From Caenibius tardaugens NBRC 16725 (GTDB lineage Bacteria > Pseudomonadota > Alphaproteobacteria > Sphingomonadales > Sphingomonadaceae), in NCBI RefSeq assembly GCF_003860345.1, contig NZ_CP034179.1, positions 2,526,001 through 2,590,000 on the forward strand: a stretch of 64,000 nt of DNA, given 5' to 3'. Shown piece by piece: positions 28,576 to 38,201 of the stretch. Both the position numbers and the translations under genes were made by a program. The notes below the pieces were generated by a model. The model had not been told where the DNA came from, searched no databases, and was given only the letters and a program-made list of their open reading frames with translations. Position 1 is the first letter of the stretch; every line of letters begins with the position of its first letter.

Positions 28576-29474
28576 GAGCGTTGCTCCATTGCCCAGTCCG
28601 CAGCTACCCGGCCCACTTCGGCCAGGGCGAATTCGGCACCGGGATCGATCGTGCCGGTGATCTTGCCCGGACGAAAATAGCTCGTGACCACGACCATTTG
28701 GCCGGAAGGCAGCTCGAACCAGCCTATATCGACGTAGGTTGCATTGGTCTGACCGATGCCGGTGCCGGTCTTGTCCCCCGCGCGCCAGCCTGCGGGCAAT
28801 CCGGCGCGCAGGCGCTTGCCACCGGTTTCCACCGCGATCATCCAGCGTATCAGCGTGTCGCGCGACGGTTCGCGCAGCGCGTTGTCGGTCAGCAGGCGGG
28901 CAAGGGTGTGGGCCGCAGCGACCGGGGTGGTGGTATCGCGGATTTCCCCCGGCGGCACATCGTTGAGTTCAGGTTCGTAGCGGTCTAGCCGGCTGGTGTC
29001 GTCACCCAGCGCGCGCCAGAATGCGGTAAGCCTTTCCGGGCCGCCAAAGCGGTGCAGCAGCAAGTTGGCTGCGGCATTATCGCTGGTCACCATCGTTGCC
29101 TGCGCCAGTTCACCGATGGTCATGCCCGTATCGAGATTCTGGCTGGTGACTGGTGAATGTTGCAGCAGATCGGCCTTCGTGAACGCGATACGTTCGTTGA
29201 GCGTTATCTCCCCGGCTTCTTGCAGATGCAGCGCTAGTGCTGCGAGCGACAGCTTGAAGGAGGAGCATTGGGCGAACCGTTCATCCTGCCGCCATCCCGT
29301 GCCTTCGCCACTGGCGGTATCGAGGACATAGGCGCCCAGAGTGCCCCCTGCCGCCCGCTCGATCGCGCCGAGCCGTTCATGCAGGTCGGCGGCATGCGCG
29401 GTTCTGCCGACACAACCGGACAGGACGAGCGCGGCTGTCCCCATCAAGGCGTTACGCCGGGTGATATCAATCAT
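28572..29474 (-). CDS. Class A beta-lactamase
   Basis: This serine beta-lactamase hydrolyses beta-lactams in the periplasm. All class A motifs are present: SSFK with catalytic Ser71 and Lys74, SDN at 131-133, ExxLN at 167-171 (EPELN) and KTG at 235-237. The N-terminus reads ITRRNALMG, a twin-arginine pattern, followed by LVLSGC, which fits a lipobox, so it may be a Tat-exported lipoprotein. I start at 29474 because GAGG lies five bases upstream; the longer frame (to 29594) runs into the RDD gene. It begins 7 bases after the RDD stop and overlaps the GNAT gene. No AmpR-like regulator is adjacent. Confidence 0.93.
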   Translation of the reverse strand: MIDITRRNALMGTAALVLSGCVGRTAHAADLHERLGAIERAAGGTLGAYVLDTASGEGTGWRQDERFAQCSSFKLSLAALALHLQEAGEITLNERIAFTKADLLQHSPVTSQNLDTGMTIGELAQATMVTSDNAAANLLLHRFGGPERLTAFWRALGDDTSRLDRYEPELNDVPPGEIRDTTTPVAAAHTLARLLTDNALREPSRDTLIRWMIAVETGGKRLRAGLPAGWRAGDKTGTGIGQTNATYVDIGWFELPSGQMVVVTSYFRPGKITGTIDPGAEFALAEVGRVAADWAMEQRS

Positions 29475-29481
29475 GTGAACC

Positions 29482-30396
29482 TCAGGAGTACTTGTCGGCC
29501 TTGCGTTTGCCGAAGCGCATGTCACGCTCCAGCCGTGCTCGCAACTGGGTATAGAACGCTTCGAGGAAAGCGCGTTCATCGCCGGTTCCCGCATTCCACC
29601 CGATTTTGCCGCAAATGGTTTCCGCCACGGTCACCATGGCTTCCTGCCGCCCTTCGCGCAGGACACGTTCCAGTGTCTGCAATTCGTATTCGCCGTAAAC
29701 CGAAAGTTCCGCTTCACCGAAGTTGTAGACGGTGCCCGTGGCGCGTGAAGGCCCGCGCGCACCTTCCGCGGCGGACATCGTGGTGGCCAGCTTGTGCCGG
29801 GGGGCTTCCACCACCCAGGTGCCCGCGATGAGATCGCCCGCGCGCATGGCGTCCCTGTTGAAGAAGGGGAACAGCATGAACACAGCAAACCATGCCAATG
29901 CCGCGATGCCTGCCAGCCCGCCATCGCCTTCCTGCGCACCGGCAATCAGCAGGATGGGCAGGAACAGTTCGATGTCGCGCAGCAGATTGCGCGCGATCAC
30001 GGCCTCTGCCGTCAGACGCCCTCCATCACGGGCGGCAATGCGGATGCCACAAAAACGCTTGCCCAGCGTGGCACCGCGCGGGCCCAGTTCGAAGTAGACG
30101 AAGTAGCCGTAGCGAAACAGGAACATCGAGACGAGCCACAGCACCGCAAGGAATTCCAGCGAACTGAACATCCCTTCCGCGTTGCCGCCTTCCGACAGGC
30201 CGAGAACGCCAAACGCCAGATAGAGCAGGAACAGGGTGAAGACGATCATCACCACGTTGATCAGGATGAAATCGATGATCAACGCGCCTACGCGTGCGCC
30301 GCGGCCGGCCACAGTCAGAGGCAGGCTGAGGCCTTCGGGCGTGATCAGTTCGCGGCGGCGCTTGCTGTCTGCGGCGTAATAGGGGGTGCTGGCCAT
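29482..30396 (-). CDS. RDD-family membrane protein
   Basis: The 304-residue protein has the RDD domain in its N-terminal 190 residues. The Arg is in GRGARVGALIIDFILI, the Asp pair comes next, and ELGPRGATLGKRFCGIRI is the second conserved block. A cytoplasmic C-terminal part of about 110 residues (EAELSVYGEYELQTLERVL) follows. RDD proteins are integral membrane proteins of mostly unknown function, some linked to ion transport. It starts 2 bases after the SpoIIM stop, so it is co-transcribed and probably partners with SpoIIM, DUF58 and MoxR. Confidence 0.9.
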   Translation of the reverse strand: MASTPYYAADSKRRRELITPEGLSLPLTVAGRGARVGALIIDFILINVVMIVFTLFLLYLAFGVLGLSEGGNAEGMFSSLEFLAVLWLVSMFLFRYGYFVYFELGPRGATLGKRFCGIRIAARDGGRLTAEAVIARNLLRDIELFLPILLIAGAQEGDGGLAGIAALAWFAVFMLFPFFNRDAMRAGDLIAGTWVVEAPRHKLATTMSAAEGARGPSRATGTVYNFGEAELSVYGEYELQTLERVLREGRQEAMVTVAETICGKIGWNAGTGDERAFLEAFYTQLRARLERDMRFGKRKADKYS

Positions 30397-30398
30397 GG

Positions 30399-31463
30399 TC
30401 AGTCACCCCCGGCGCGGCGTCGGCCCGCTGCCATGAAATAGGCCAGCCAGGCGACCAGCATGAATCCGCCAACGGTGAGCCTGCCCGGGGTGTCGTCGAT
30501 CAACTGGCGCGCAAACCCTTCGAGGAAGGCGGCGATCACCAGCATCAGGACCACGCCGCTCATCACTTGCGCGGCGCGGCGCCCGCTTTCTGCGGCGGCG
30601 GACAGAACCGAACGATTGCCGGGGAAGGCCATCGTGCGTCCGATGTGTATCCCGGCGCCGCCAGCCAGCAGGATCGCAAACAATTCGGTTGTCCCGTGGA
30701 CCGAAAGCCACGCCACGAAATCAAGCGTAAGCCCCGCATTGTGATAGAGCCACAGCATCGCCCCCAGCAGCGCCATGTTATGGATCAGCAGCAGGATCGA
30801 GGGAATGCCGAAAGCAAACCCCAGTGCGAAAGCCAGAATCGCTACCCGTGCGTTGTTGCTGAACAGATAGGCGGCAAAGGCCGACAGGCCGTTCGCCCCT
30901 GAATCATGGCCGAACAGGCTGGACCGCAAGATTTCTGCCGAAGCCCCCGGTCGGCGGGCATCGGCAAATTCCGGGGGAACCAGCGCGTGAAACCATTGCA
31001 CGTCATTCGCGACCAGCAGCCAGCCGACGACAGTGCCAGCGATCATGACAGCCAGCGCGATCAGCAGGTCGGGCGCGATGGAACGGACGCTTTCGCTCCA
31101 CCCGCCACCCAGAAAGCGGCGTAACCAGCCGGTGAAGGTGGTGCGTGGGCCATAGACCTGAAACCATGCGCGTTGCACGAGCGATTCCAGATAGGCCAGC
31201 GTTGCGGCATCGAGCGTGGTTTCGCGCGCCACTGCAAGGCTGGAGGCGGCCGTGCGATATAGCGCGGGGAGGGCGAGCACATCCTCGTCCGAAAGTTTGC
31301 GGATACGGCCCGATTCCATGCGCGAGACGATTTCGTCCAGCCGTTTCCATTCGCCTTCCCGTTCCAGGCGGAAGCGATCGGAACGCAGGGCCGCTGCTGC
31401 GATATCGGGCGGGGCCTCGATTTCGCGGCGGCCGAACAGAGATGACAGGATCGGCGGCTTCAT
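30399..31463 (-). CDS. SpoIIM-family (stage II sporulation protein M-like) membrane protein
   Basis: The 354-residue protein has a helical cytoplasmic N-terminus (about 130 residues) and then five or six membrane helices with the SpoIIM pattern (YLFSNNARVAILAFALGFAF, HGTTELFAILLAGGAG). The organism is not a sporeformer. In Gram-negatives this family sits next to RDD and MoxR/DUF58 genes, and its role is unknown. The ATG overlaps the DUF58 stop (ATGA). Confidence 0.88.
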   Translation of the reverse strand: MKPPILSSLFGRREIEAPPDIAAAALRSDRFRLEREGEWKRLDEIVSRMESGRIRKLSDEDVLALPALYRTAASSLAVARETTLDAATLAYLESLVQRAWFQVYGPRTTFTGWLRRFLGGGWSESVRSIAPDLLIALAVMIAGTVVGWLLVANDVQWFHALVPPEFADARRPGASAEILRSSLFGHDSGANGLSAFAAYLFSNNARVAILAFALGFAFGIPSILLLIHNMALLGAMLWLYHNAGLTLDFVAWLSVHGTTELFAILLAGGAGIHIGRTMAFPGNRSVLSAAAESGRRAAQVMSGVVLMLVIAAFLEGFARQLIDDTPGRLTVGGFMLVAWLAYFMAAGRRRAGGD

Positions 31464-32779
31464 CCGATGCTCCCCGCGCGCTTGATATCCAGATAGCGGT
31501 CGATCAGCCGGTAACCGATGCGATCCCACGGCGCCTCGATCACATCCACGCCCAATTGGCGCAGGCGCTGCAGCACGAGTGCCCGCTGGCGGGAAAGGGT
31601 GTCGGCGGTCACGGCAACGGCCAGCTTGCCCAGATCCTCGGGATCGGCTGCGGCCATGGCGTCCAGTTCCGAATCTTCCATGGTGACGAACAGCACGACG
31701 TGGCGCTGCACAAGGCGGCCTACGCTTTCGATCATCAGTTCCGCGCTGGTCGGATCGGAAAAGTCGGAAAACAGCACGATCATGGATCGCCGTTCCAGCC
31801 GCGCCGCCAGCGTTGCCAGTGCCAGTGTGAAATTGGGTTCCTGCGCGTGATAATCCAGCCCCGCCGCCGCGCTTTGCAGCCGGTGGAAGGCGCGCGCATC
31901 GGTAACGAACGGCGTCGACAGTTCCACTTTGCGGGCAAATCCGAACAGCGAAACCCGATCCCCGCCTTTCAGTGCGACATAGGCTGCGGTCAGCGCGGCG
32001 GAAACCGCGCGGTCGATGCGCGGCAAGCCATCGATGGGTTCGCACATCGCCTGCCCGCAATCGAAGGCGAAAATGATCGGGTTGTTGCGTTCGCTTTCGA
32101 ATTCGCGGGCGAACAGGCGGGTCTGGCGGGCGCTGGTCTTCCAGTCGATCCGACGACGATCCATGCCCGGTTCGTATTCGGCGAGCGATTCGAACTGGCT
32201 ACCTTCGCCGCGGATACGGCGTGCGATCAGCCCGAACTGCGCATCGCGCAGAAACACTTGCAAGGCCGGGGACCGGACGGGGGAAAGATCGGGCCAGATG
32301 CGCACATGCTGACTTAGCGAACGGGTGATCTGCCGACTGGCCAATCCCATCGGGCCAGGCCAGCGCAGCCAGAACTGTTCGATTGCGCCGGTTCCCCGGC
32401 GATTGGGCTGGAGCGTAGCCGTGCCGCGCCAGGTATCGGCTTGCCCATCGGGGGATAGGACGACATCCGCCCGCCCGCCTTCCGCCAGACGGGGATCGAA
32501 TTGCAGGGCGGCTTGTGGTGCGCTGCCCCCGCGTCTGCCAGAAATGTCGGCCAGAAGCGTAACTTCGAGTGGTTCCCCGACTTCGGCATCGGCGGGCGCA
32601 ATCAGCCGGACATCGTCCAACCGCCCGGCCGCCAACCCATCCAGCAGGACCAGAACCAGCAAAGCCACCCCTGCGGCGGGCACCAGTACCCACGCCCCCG
32701 GCGCAACGGCGGCCACGACCAGCGCCAGCGGCGCGGCAAGCGCGGCGAGCGTGGCGGTCCGGGCGGTCGGGACGATCAT
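31460..32779 (-). CDS. DUF58 (vWA-like) protein
   Basis: The 439-residue protein has two N-terminal membrane helices and a beta-rich middle. The DUF58 core is SLAEYEPGMDRRRIDWKTSA, then a vWA-like segment IFAFDCGQAM with the MIDAS-type Asp. DUF58 proteins are the usual partners of MoxR AAA+ ATPases, acting as substrate adaptors in metal- or complex-assembly. It lies 24 bases after moxR and overlaps the SpoIIM gene. Confidence 0.9.
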   Translation of the reverse strand: MIVPTARTATLAALAAPLALVVAAVAPGAWVLVPAAGVALLVLVLLDGLAAGRLDDVRLIAPADAEVGEPLEVTLLADISGRRGGSAPQAALQFDPRLAEGGRADVVLSPDGQADTWRGTATLQPNRRGTGAIEQFWLRWPGPMGLASRQITRSLSQHVRIWPDLSPVRSPALQVFLRDAQFGLIARRIRGEGSQFESLAEYEPGMDRRRIDWKTSARQTRLFAREFESERNNPIIFAFDCGQAMCEPIDGLPRIDRAVSAALTAAYVALKGGDRVSLFGFARKVELSTPFVTDARAFHRLQSAAAGLDYHAQEPNFTLALATLAARLERRSMIVLFSDFSDPTSAELMIESVGRLVQRHVVLFVTMEDSELDAMAAADPEDLGKLAVAVTADTLSRQRALVLQRLRQLGVDVIEAPWDRIGYRLIDRYLDIKRAGSIG

Positions 32780-32803
32780 GGCGTTGTTCTCACCGGCGCG
32801 CGC

Positions 32804-33762
<959 letters not shown>

Positions 33763-33766
<4 letters not shown>

Positions 33767-35043
33767 CTGCCGAGCATCCTTTCAACGTTTTTAAGTGCTT
33801 CGGCCGCGCGCAGCAGTTCGTTCTGGCTGCGTGCATGGCCGAGCTTTTCGGTCAGGGCATGGAATGGGGTCTGGTGGACGCCGCGTGCCGAAAGGGCCGC
33901 GTCGATCCGGGTGTCCATTGCGGCGCTGTCTTCCTGCCATGGCAGGCCCAGTGTCCGGGCGATGCGCTTGCGCATCAGTGTGGCATAGGGCGGCCCGAGC
34001 AAATGCAGGCGTCGTGTGCGGCGAATGAACCCGGCGGAATTTTCAACCAGTTGCCGCTTGCCGAATGCGATCGCGCGGCCTTCCGCCAGCGTGGGGCCAA
34101 AGCGGCGCAATGCCCGCCAGCCGACCACGATCGCGGCGATGATCAGGCACAGGGTCGCCGCCAAAAACGGCGGTGTGAACGCCAGCGTCAGCAGGTTCAT
34201 CGACCGGCCCATGCCGTTCTGCGTCAGATCGAAATAGATCGGCCCATCTTCGCCGTTGAGCGCGGCATCGACCAGTTCTTCCGCCAGCATGGCATTGCTG
34301 CGGTTTGCCATGCCGTAATTGTTCAGGAGGTCGGGTTCGAACACGAAGATCAGCGGGAATATCTCTTCGTTATCGCCGCCGCTGAACTGATCGACACCGG
34401 CGATCACGTTGAGCCCGGAGTAGTATCCGTCATCCTGCATGAACCCGGCCAGGACATGCTGGCCATCGCCATCGCGCACCAGCGGAACCAGCGCGGGGCT
34501 GCTGCCCGACAGGACATGATCGTGTGCCGGCAGTTTTCCGGAAAAATGGGCGCTGCGCCATGTGTTTGATTCGCCCAGCGCGACTGTCACGTCGTCGGCA
34601 AACCCTTCCCAATTGGGCAGTTGTGGCCCGTAGAGTTCGACCCAGCCCTGTTTCACGCCTTTCTGATCCTTCGGCAGCGCGCTGGCCATCCATTTGGGCA
34701 GGATCACGATAGTCGGCCCGGCGTAACGGCGGGCCTCGACAATACGGGCCAGATCTTCGCCTTTTGCGCCATGCGGCGGGGTGAGAATCAGGAGGCCGGT
34801 GTTGGCGAGATCGCCTTCGCTGCGGGACACGGTGACTGTGTGGCCACGGCGTTCCATCAGTTGCACCAGTGCAGCATAACCATTCAGGCCCTCGGCGCTG
34901 GCATGGCCGCCGCTATCGTTGGGGTTGTTCCCCATCTCGTCCATGCCGATGAAATAGAGCGTCAGCAGGAACGCAATCGCACCAAACAGCACCATGCCCA
35001 GCACGGCGCGTTGGCTGAAGGGGTTGCCTGCGCGGGTGCTCAA
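33763..35043 (-). CDS. DUF4350 domain protein
   Basis: The start is a TTG at 35043 that shares TGA with the stop of the upstream DUF4129 gene (TTGA overlap). The 426-residue product begins [15 protein letters not shown] and has an N-terminal membrane helix ([16 protein letters not shown]). An extracytoplasmic DUF4350 domain follows, with [19 protein letters not shown] and [21 protein letters not shown] second helix at about 310-330 precedes a cytoplasmic tail. DUF4350 proteins accompany MoxR/DUF58 modules; their role is unknown. Confidence 0.85.
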
Positions 35044-35735
35044 CGCGCGGCCTCCCGGTCGAGTTGGGCGCCATCTATCCGGGCGAGGGCAAAGTCGGCA
35101 TAGGCATCGCGGGCCACGCGCCAGTCTTCCGCATTGAGATTGCGCAGCGCGAACAGGCTGCGTTCCACCCGTTCGGCAATCGCGGCGAAAGCGCTGCGGG
35201 CCCGTTCGGGCAGGGCCGGTAGCGCGGCGATTTCGCGCGCGGTGCTGGAGGGTTCCAGCCATTCCGGGCGTGCGGCGTGAATCTGGCCGACACTGCGGAT
35301 CAGCAAGAGGTGCGTCGCTTCATCGAATCGGCCCGCTGCTGCCAATGCATCCGCATCTTCCAGCAGGGCCAGCGCCTCTTCACGATCAGGGGACCACTCT
35401 GCCTCCTCCGGCCGGGTTTTGCGCCGCATCCCCAGGAGCGGGGCGATGAGCCGCCAGGCGATCACTGCAATGCACAGTACCGCAAGACCGATCAGCACCC
35501 ATTTCAGCACAGGCCAGGAAACCCCCAACGCCTCGCCCAAGGGGCGCAGCAGATCGCCCAGCCATTTCTGGAGGTCCTGGAGCCATTGTGGCGGTGGTGG
35601 CACCTCGGCAGGTGTTACGGGGGAATATTGGATATCGGGATCGGCGCGTATCGCCTCCCAATCCTGCGCCGCGGCGTTTGCGATGGTTCCCCTTGTCACG
35701 GGTGCAGTGGTGGCATGGCTGGCTGGCCTGCGCAA
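35040..35735 (-). CDS. DUF4129 domain protein
   Basis: DUF4129 is the C-terminal domain found in TgpA-type transglutaminase proteins, but here it stands alone with no transglutaminase core. The product has one membrane helix (VLKWVLIGLAVLCIAVIAWRL), then the domain: RPEEAEWSPDREEALALL, RFDEATHLLLIRSV and PSSTAREIAALPALP. The start is uncertain. I use the TTG at 35735, 11 bases after the pheA stop; a longer frame with an ATG at 35801 lies inside pheA. It is the first gene of the DUF4129-DUF4350-MoxR-DUF58-SpoIIM-RDD set. Confidence 0.8.
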   Translation of the reverse strand: MRRPASHATTAPVTRGTIANAAAQDWEAIRADPDIQYSPVTPAEVPPPPQWLQDLQKWLGDLLRPLGEALGVSWPVLKWVLIGLAVLCIAVIAWRLIAPLLGMRRKTRPEEAEWSPDREEALALLEDADALAAAGRFDEATHLLLIRSVGQIHAARPEWLEPSSTAREIAALPALPERARSAFAAIAERVERSLFALRNLNAEDWRVARDAYADFALARIDGAQLDREAAR

Positions 35736-35746
35736 GGCATCCCGAT

Positions 35747-36640
35747 TTACCCGCGCTGGCGTGCCTGTGGGTAAGACCCGAGTATGCGCAACTCCTTGCA
35801 ATGAAATGCAAGTTCTTCCAGCGCCCGATCCAGTGCGGGATCACCCGGTGCACCGATAATGTCGACATAGAACATCGTGGCGGCAAAGCTGGCACCCTTC
35901 TGGTAGCTCTCCAGCTTGGTCATGTTGACCCCATTGGTCGCAAAGCCGCCCAGTGCCTTGTACAGGGCCGCAGGGGTATTTTTCACTTCAAAGACAAAGG
36001 TTGTCATCGCCGGTATCCCGGCAAGGCTGGCCGGATCGAGCGGTTCGCGGGCAAGCACGACGAATCGCGTGGTGTTGTCCGCTGCATCGGCAACCTGTTC
36101 GTCCACGATCGTCAGGTCATAGAGTTCCGCCGCGATGCGGGGGGCAATCGCGCAGGCATGGGGATCGCCCATTTCCTTGATGTAGGCGGCGGCACCGGCC
36201 GTGTCGGCATAGGACATCGGCACGATGTTATGTTCGCGCAAATATCTGCGCGTCTGGCCCAGCGCTTGCGGATGGCTGTACGCGGCGGTGAAAGGCCCCG
36301 TGCCCAATCCCATGACCGCATAGGATATCGGCAAAAAATACTCGCCCACGATCGACAGCCCGCTTTCCGGAAGAAGAAAGTGGATATCCGCGACCCGGCC
36401 ATGTTGCGAATTTTCGATCGGAATGATCGCGGAGCCCACTTGCCCGGATTTCACGGCATCGAGTGCATCTTCGAATGCAAAGCACGGCAAAGGCAGGCAA
36501 TCGGGTGCAAAATCCAGTGCTGCCCGGTGCGAATTGGCGCCCGGCGCACCCTGAAAAGCGATGGCGCGCGCCGGATCGGCAGCCGCCGCGGCGGTCATTT
36601 TTTCAACGAGGGCAAGGGCGGGTTCGGGGAAGCTGTGCAT
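35747..36640 (-). CDS. pheA: Prephenate dehydratase
   Basis: The enzyme converts prephenate to phenylpyruvate in phenylalanine synthesis. The 297-residue monofunctional protein has the catalytic domain with IAFQGAPGANSHRAAL, IPIENSQHGRVADIHFLL and the NTTRFVVLA motif that carries the catalytic Thr. An ACT regulatory domain follows (TTFVFEVKNTPAALYKALGG, then the ESYQ Phe-binding patch). Start at 36640; the frame continues 19 codons upstream. It is divergent from the cytochrome c gene and leads the nine-gene run. Confidence 0.95.
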   Translation of the reverse strand: MHSFPEPALALVEKMTAAAAADPARAIAFQGAPGANSHRAALDFAPDCLPLPCFAFEDALDAVKSGQVGSAIIPIENSQHGRVADIHFLLPESGLSIVGEYFLPISYAVMGLGTGPFTAAYSHPQALGQTRRYLREHNIVPMSYADTAGAAAYIKEMGDPHACAIAPRIAAELYDLTIVDEQVADAADNTTRFVVLAREPLDPASLAGIPAMTTFVFEVKNTPAALYKALGGFATNGVNMTKLESYQKGASFAATMFYVDIIGAPGDPALDRALEELAFHCKELRILGSYPQARQRG

Positions 36641-36746
36641 GGGGTGAGCGCTAGGCGCTGCGTGGCAAATCTGCAATGGGCCTTGCGAATACTGCAAGTC
36701 GACACTAGAGCGACGCGCAGAAATCTATAACCGCAGGTTCTTTCGG

Positions 36747-37418
36747 ATGGACGACCGTTTCAATACCATTGCAGGCTGGACGCTTTTCGCTGGCGTCGTC
36801 GCACTTGGTTTCTCCAGTGTCAGTGCGAAATACTTTGAAGCTGACAAGGTGCATCGCCCCCACGAAATGGGTTATGCAATCGAAGGTGTCGAAGCGGAAG
36901 GTGAAGGCGAAGCCGGACCTTCGCTCAACACGCTTCTCGCATCGGCTGATCCCGCGAAGGGTGAAAAGCTGTTCGGCAAGTGCGTATCGTGCCACACGAT
37001 CGCGCCGGGTGGGCCGAACGGTATCGGGCCGAATCTTCAGGGTATGGTGGGTGCTCCGATCGGCCATGGGGCTGGCGGGTTCGCTTTCTCCAGCGCGCTT
37101 TCGGGCCACGGTGGTACCTGGACGTTTGAAAACATGGACGCCTGGCTGAAGAGCCCGAAGGCCTTCGCACCGGGCACCAAGATGAGCTTCGCCGGTCTGG
37201 GCAAGGCTGAAGATCGTGCCAATCTGATCGCCTATCTGAACACGCAGGGTTCCAACCTGCCGCTGCCCGCTGCTGATGCCGCGCCGGCCGCTGGCGCTGC
37301 TCCGGCAGCAGGCGCCGCACCCGCCGCGGGCGCTGCCCCGGCGGAAGGCGCTGCCGCCCCGGCAGAGGGCGCACCGGCTGCGGCCCCGGCCCCTGCAGCA
37401 GCACCGGCTGCACACTGA
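36747..37418 (+). CDS. Membrane-anchored class I cytochrome c
   Basis: This 223-residue protein has an uncleaved N-terminal helix (about residues 9-26), an acidic linker, and a cytochrome c domain. The heme site is CVSCH (79-83), and the axial Met is in GTKMSFAG near 146. It resembles the CycM/cyt c552 anchored electron carriers of alphaproteobacteria, which shuttle electrons from the bc1 complex to an oxidase. After residue about 175 there is an unusual Ala/Pro/Gly tail of about 48 residues built from APAAGA repeats. A strong terminator follows. Confidence 0.92.
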   Translation: MDDRFNTIAGWTLFAGVVALGFSSVSAKYFEADKVHRPHEMGYAIEGVEAEGEGEAGPSLNTLLASADPAKGEKLFGKCVSCHTIAPGGPNGIGPNLQGMVGAPIGHGAGGFAFSSALSGHGGTWTFENMDAWLKSPKAFAPGTKMSFAGLGKAEDRANLIAYLNTQGSNLPLPAADAAPAAGAAPAAGAAPAAGAAPAEGAAAPAEGAPAAAPAPAAAPAAH

Positions 37419-37424
37419 TTCTTC

Positions 37425-37507
37425 GCGATGACCGCCTTTTCGGGGCGGTCGTCGCAGAACAGAAAAACCCCCGCTTCGAACGGATCGAAGCGGGGGTTTT
37501 CTTTTTT
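37425..37507 (+). terminator. Double rho-independent terminator after the cytochrome c gene
   Basis: A first hairpin (GCGATGACCGCC / GGCGGTCGTCGC, 37425-37455, one mismatch) is followed by a perfect 15-bp stem (AAAACCCCCGCTTCG / CGAAGCGGGGGTTTT, 37464-37500) and then CTTTTTT. The A-rich left side makes it active in both directions, so it can also stop rlmE transcription from the other side. Confidence 0.92.
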
Positions 37508-37535
37508 GTATCGCAATCCTGGTCGCAGATGCCGG

Positions 37536-38201
37536 TCAGGGGCGGCCCTTGAACCCCTGGGCAATCACATACCATTCTGACGAATCCTTGCGGCTTGCCG
37601 GGGGTTTGGCATGCTTGACTGTAGTGAAATGGCGTTTGAGCAGGGCCAGCAGATCGGTATCCGTTCCGCCTGCCAGAACTTTGGCCAGAAATGCGCCGCC
37701 GGGGGCGAGCGTTTGAATCGCAAAATCCGCAGCGGTTTCGACCAGGCCCATCGTGCGCAAGTGATCGGTCTGTTTGTGCCCGACGGTGTTCGCGGCCATG
37801 TCCGACATGACCAGATCCGGCGGACCATCCAGCGCGGATTCCAGCGCCGCGGGCGCTTCATCCGCCATAAAGTCCATCTCGAAGATGGTGACACCTTCGA
37901 TCGGTTCGGTGGGGAGCAGGTCGATCCCGACCACTCCCGCCCGCGGGGCGCGTTTGCGCACCACCTGGCTCCAGCCCCCGGGGGCAATCCCCAGGTCGAC
38001 CACGCGTTTCGCGGATTTCAACAGGGCGAAGCGATCATCCAGTTCCAGCAGCTTATAGGCCGCGCGGCTGCGATACCCGTCCGCCTTGGCTTGCCGTACA
38101 TAGGGGTCGTTGAGTTGCCGCGTCAGCCAGCGTGCGGAAGACTGGGTCCGCTTCTTGGCTGTTTTCAGTTTCTTGTCCGGGTCTTTTCCGGCGCGGCTCA
38201 T
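37536..38201 (-). CDS. rlmE: 23S rRNA (uridine-2'-O-)-methyltransferase RlmE
   Basis: RlmE (FtsJ/RrmJ) methylates the ribose of U2552 in the A loop of 23S rRNA. The 221-residue product has RSRAAYKLLELDDRF (K of the K-D-K-E set), the SAM-binding block RVVDLGIAPGGWSQV and the MSDMAANTVG aspartate. A later Lys and Glu lie near FLAKVLAGG and DSSEWYVIAQG. The start at 38201 overlaps the ppx/gppA stop (ATGA). The usual LGAAPGGW motif reads LGIAPGGW here. Confidence 0.95.
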   Translation of the reverse strand: MSRAGKDPDKKLKTAKKRTQSSARWLTRQLNDPYVRQAKADGYRSRAAYKLLELDDRFALLKSAKRVVDLGIAPGGWSQVVRKRAPRAGVVGIDLLPTEPIEGVTIFEMDFMADEAPAALESALDGPPDLVMSDMAANTVGHKQTDHLRTMGLVETAADFAIQTLAPGGAFLAKVLAGGTDTDLLALLKRHFTTVKHAKPPASRKDSSEWYVIAQGFKGRP

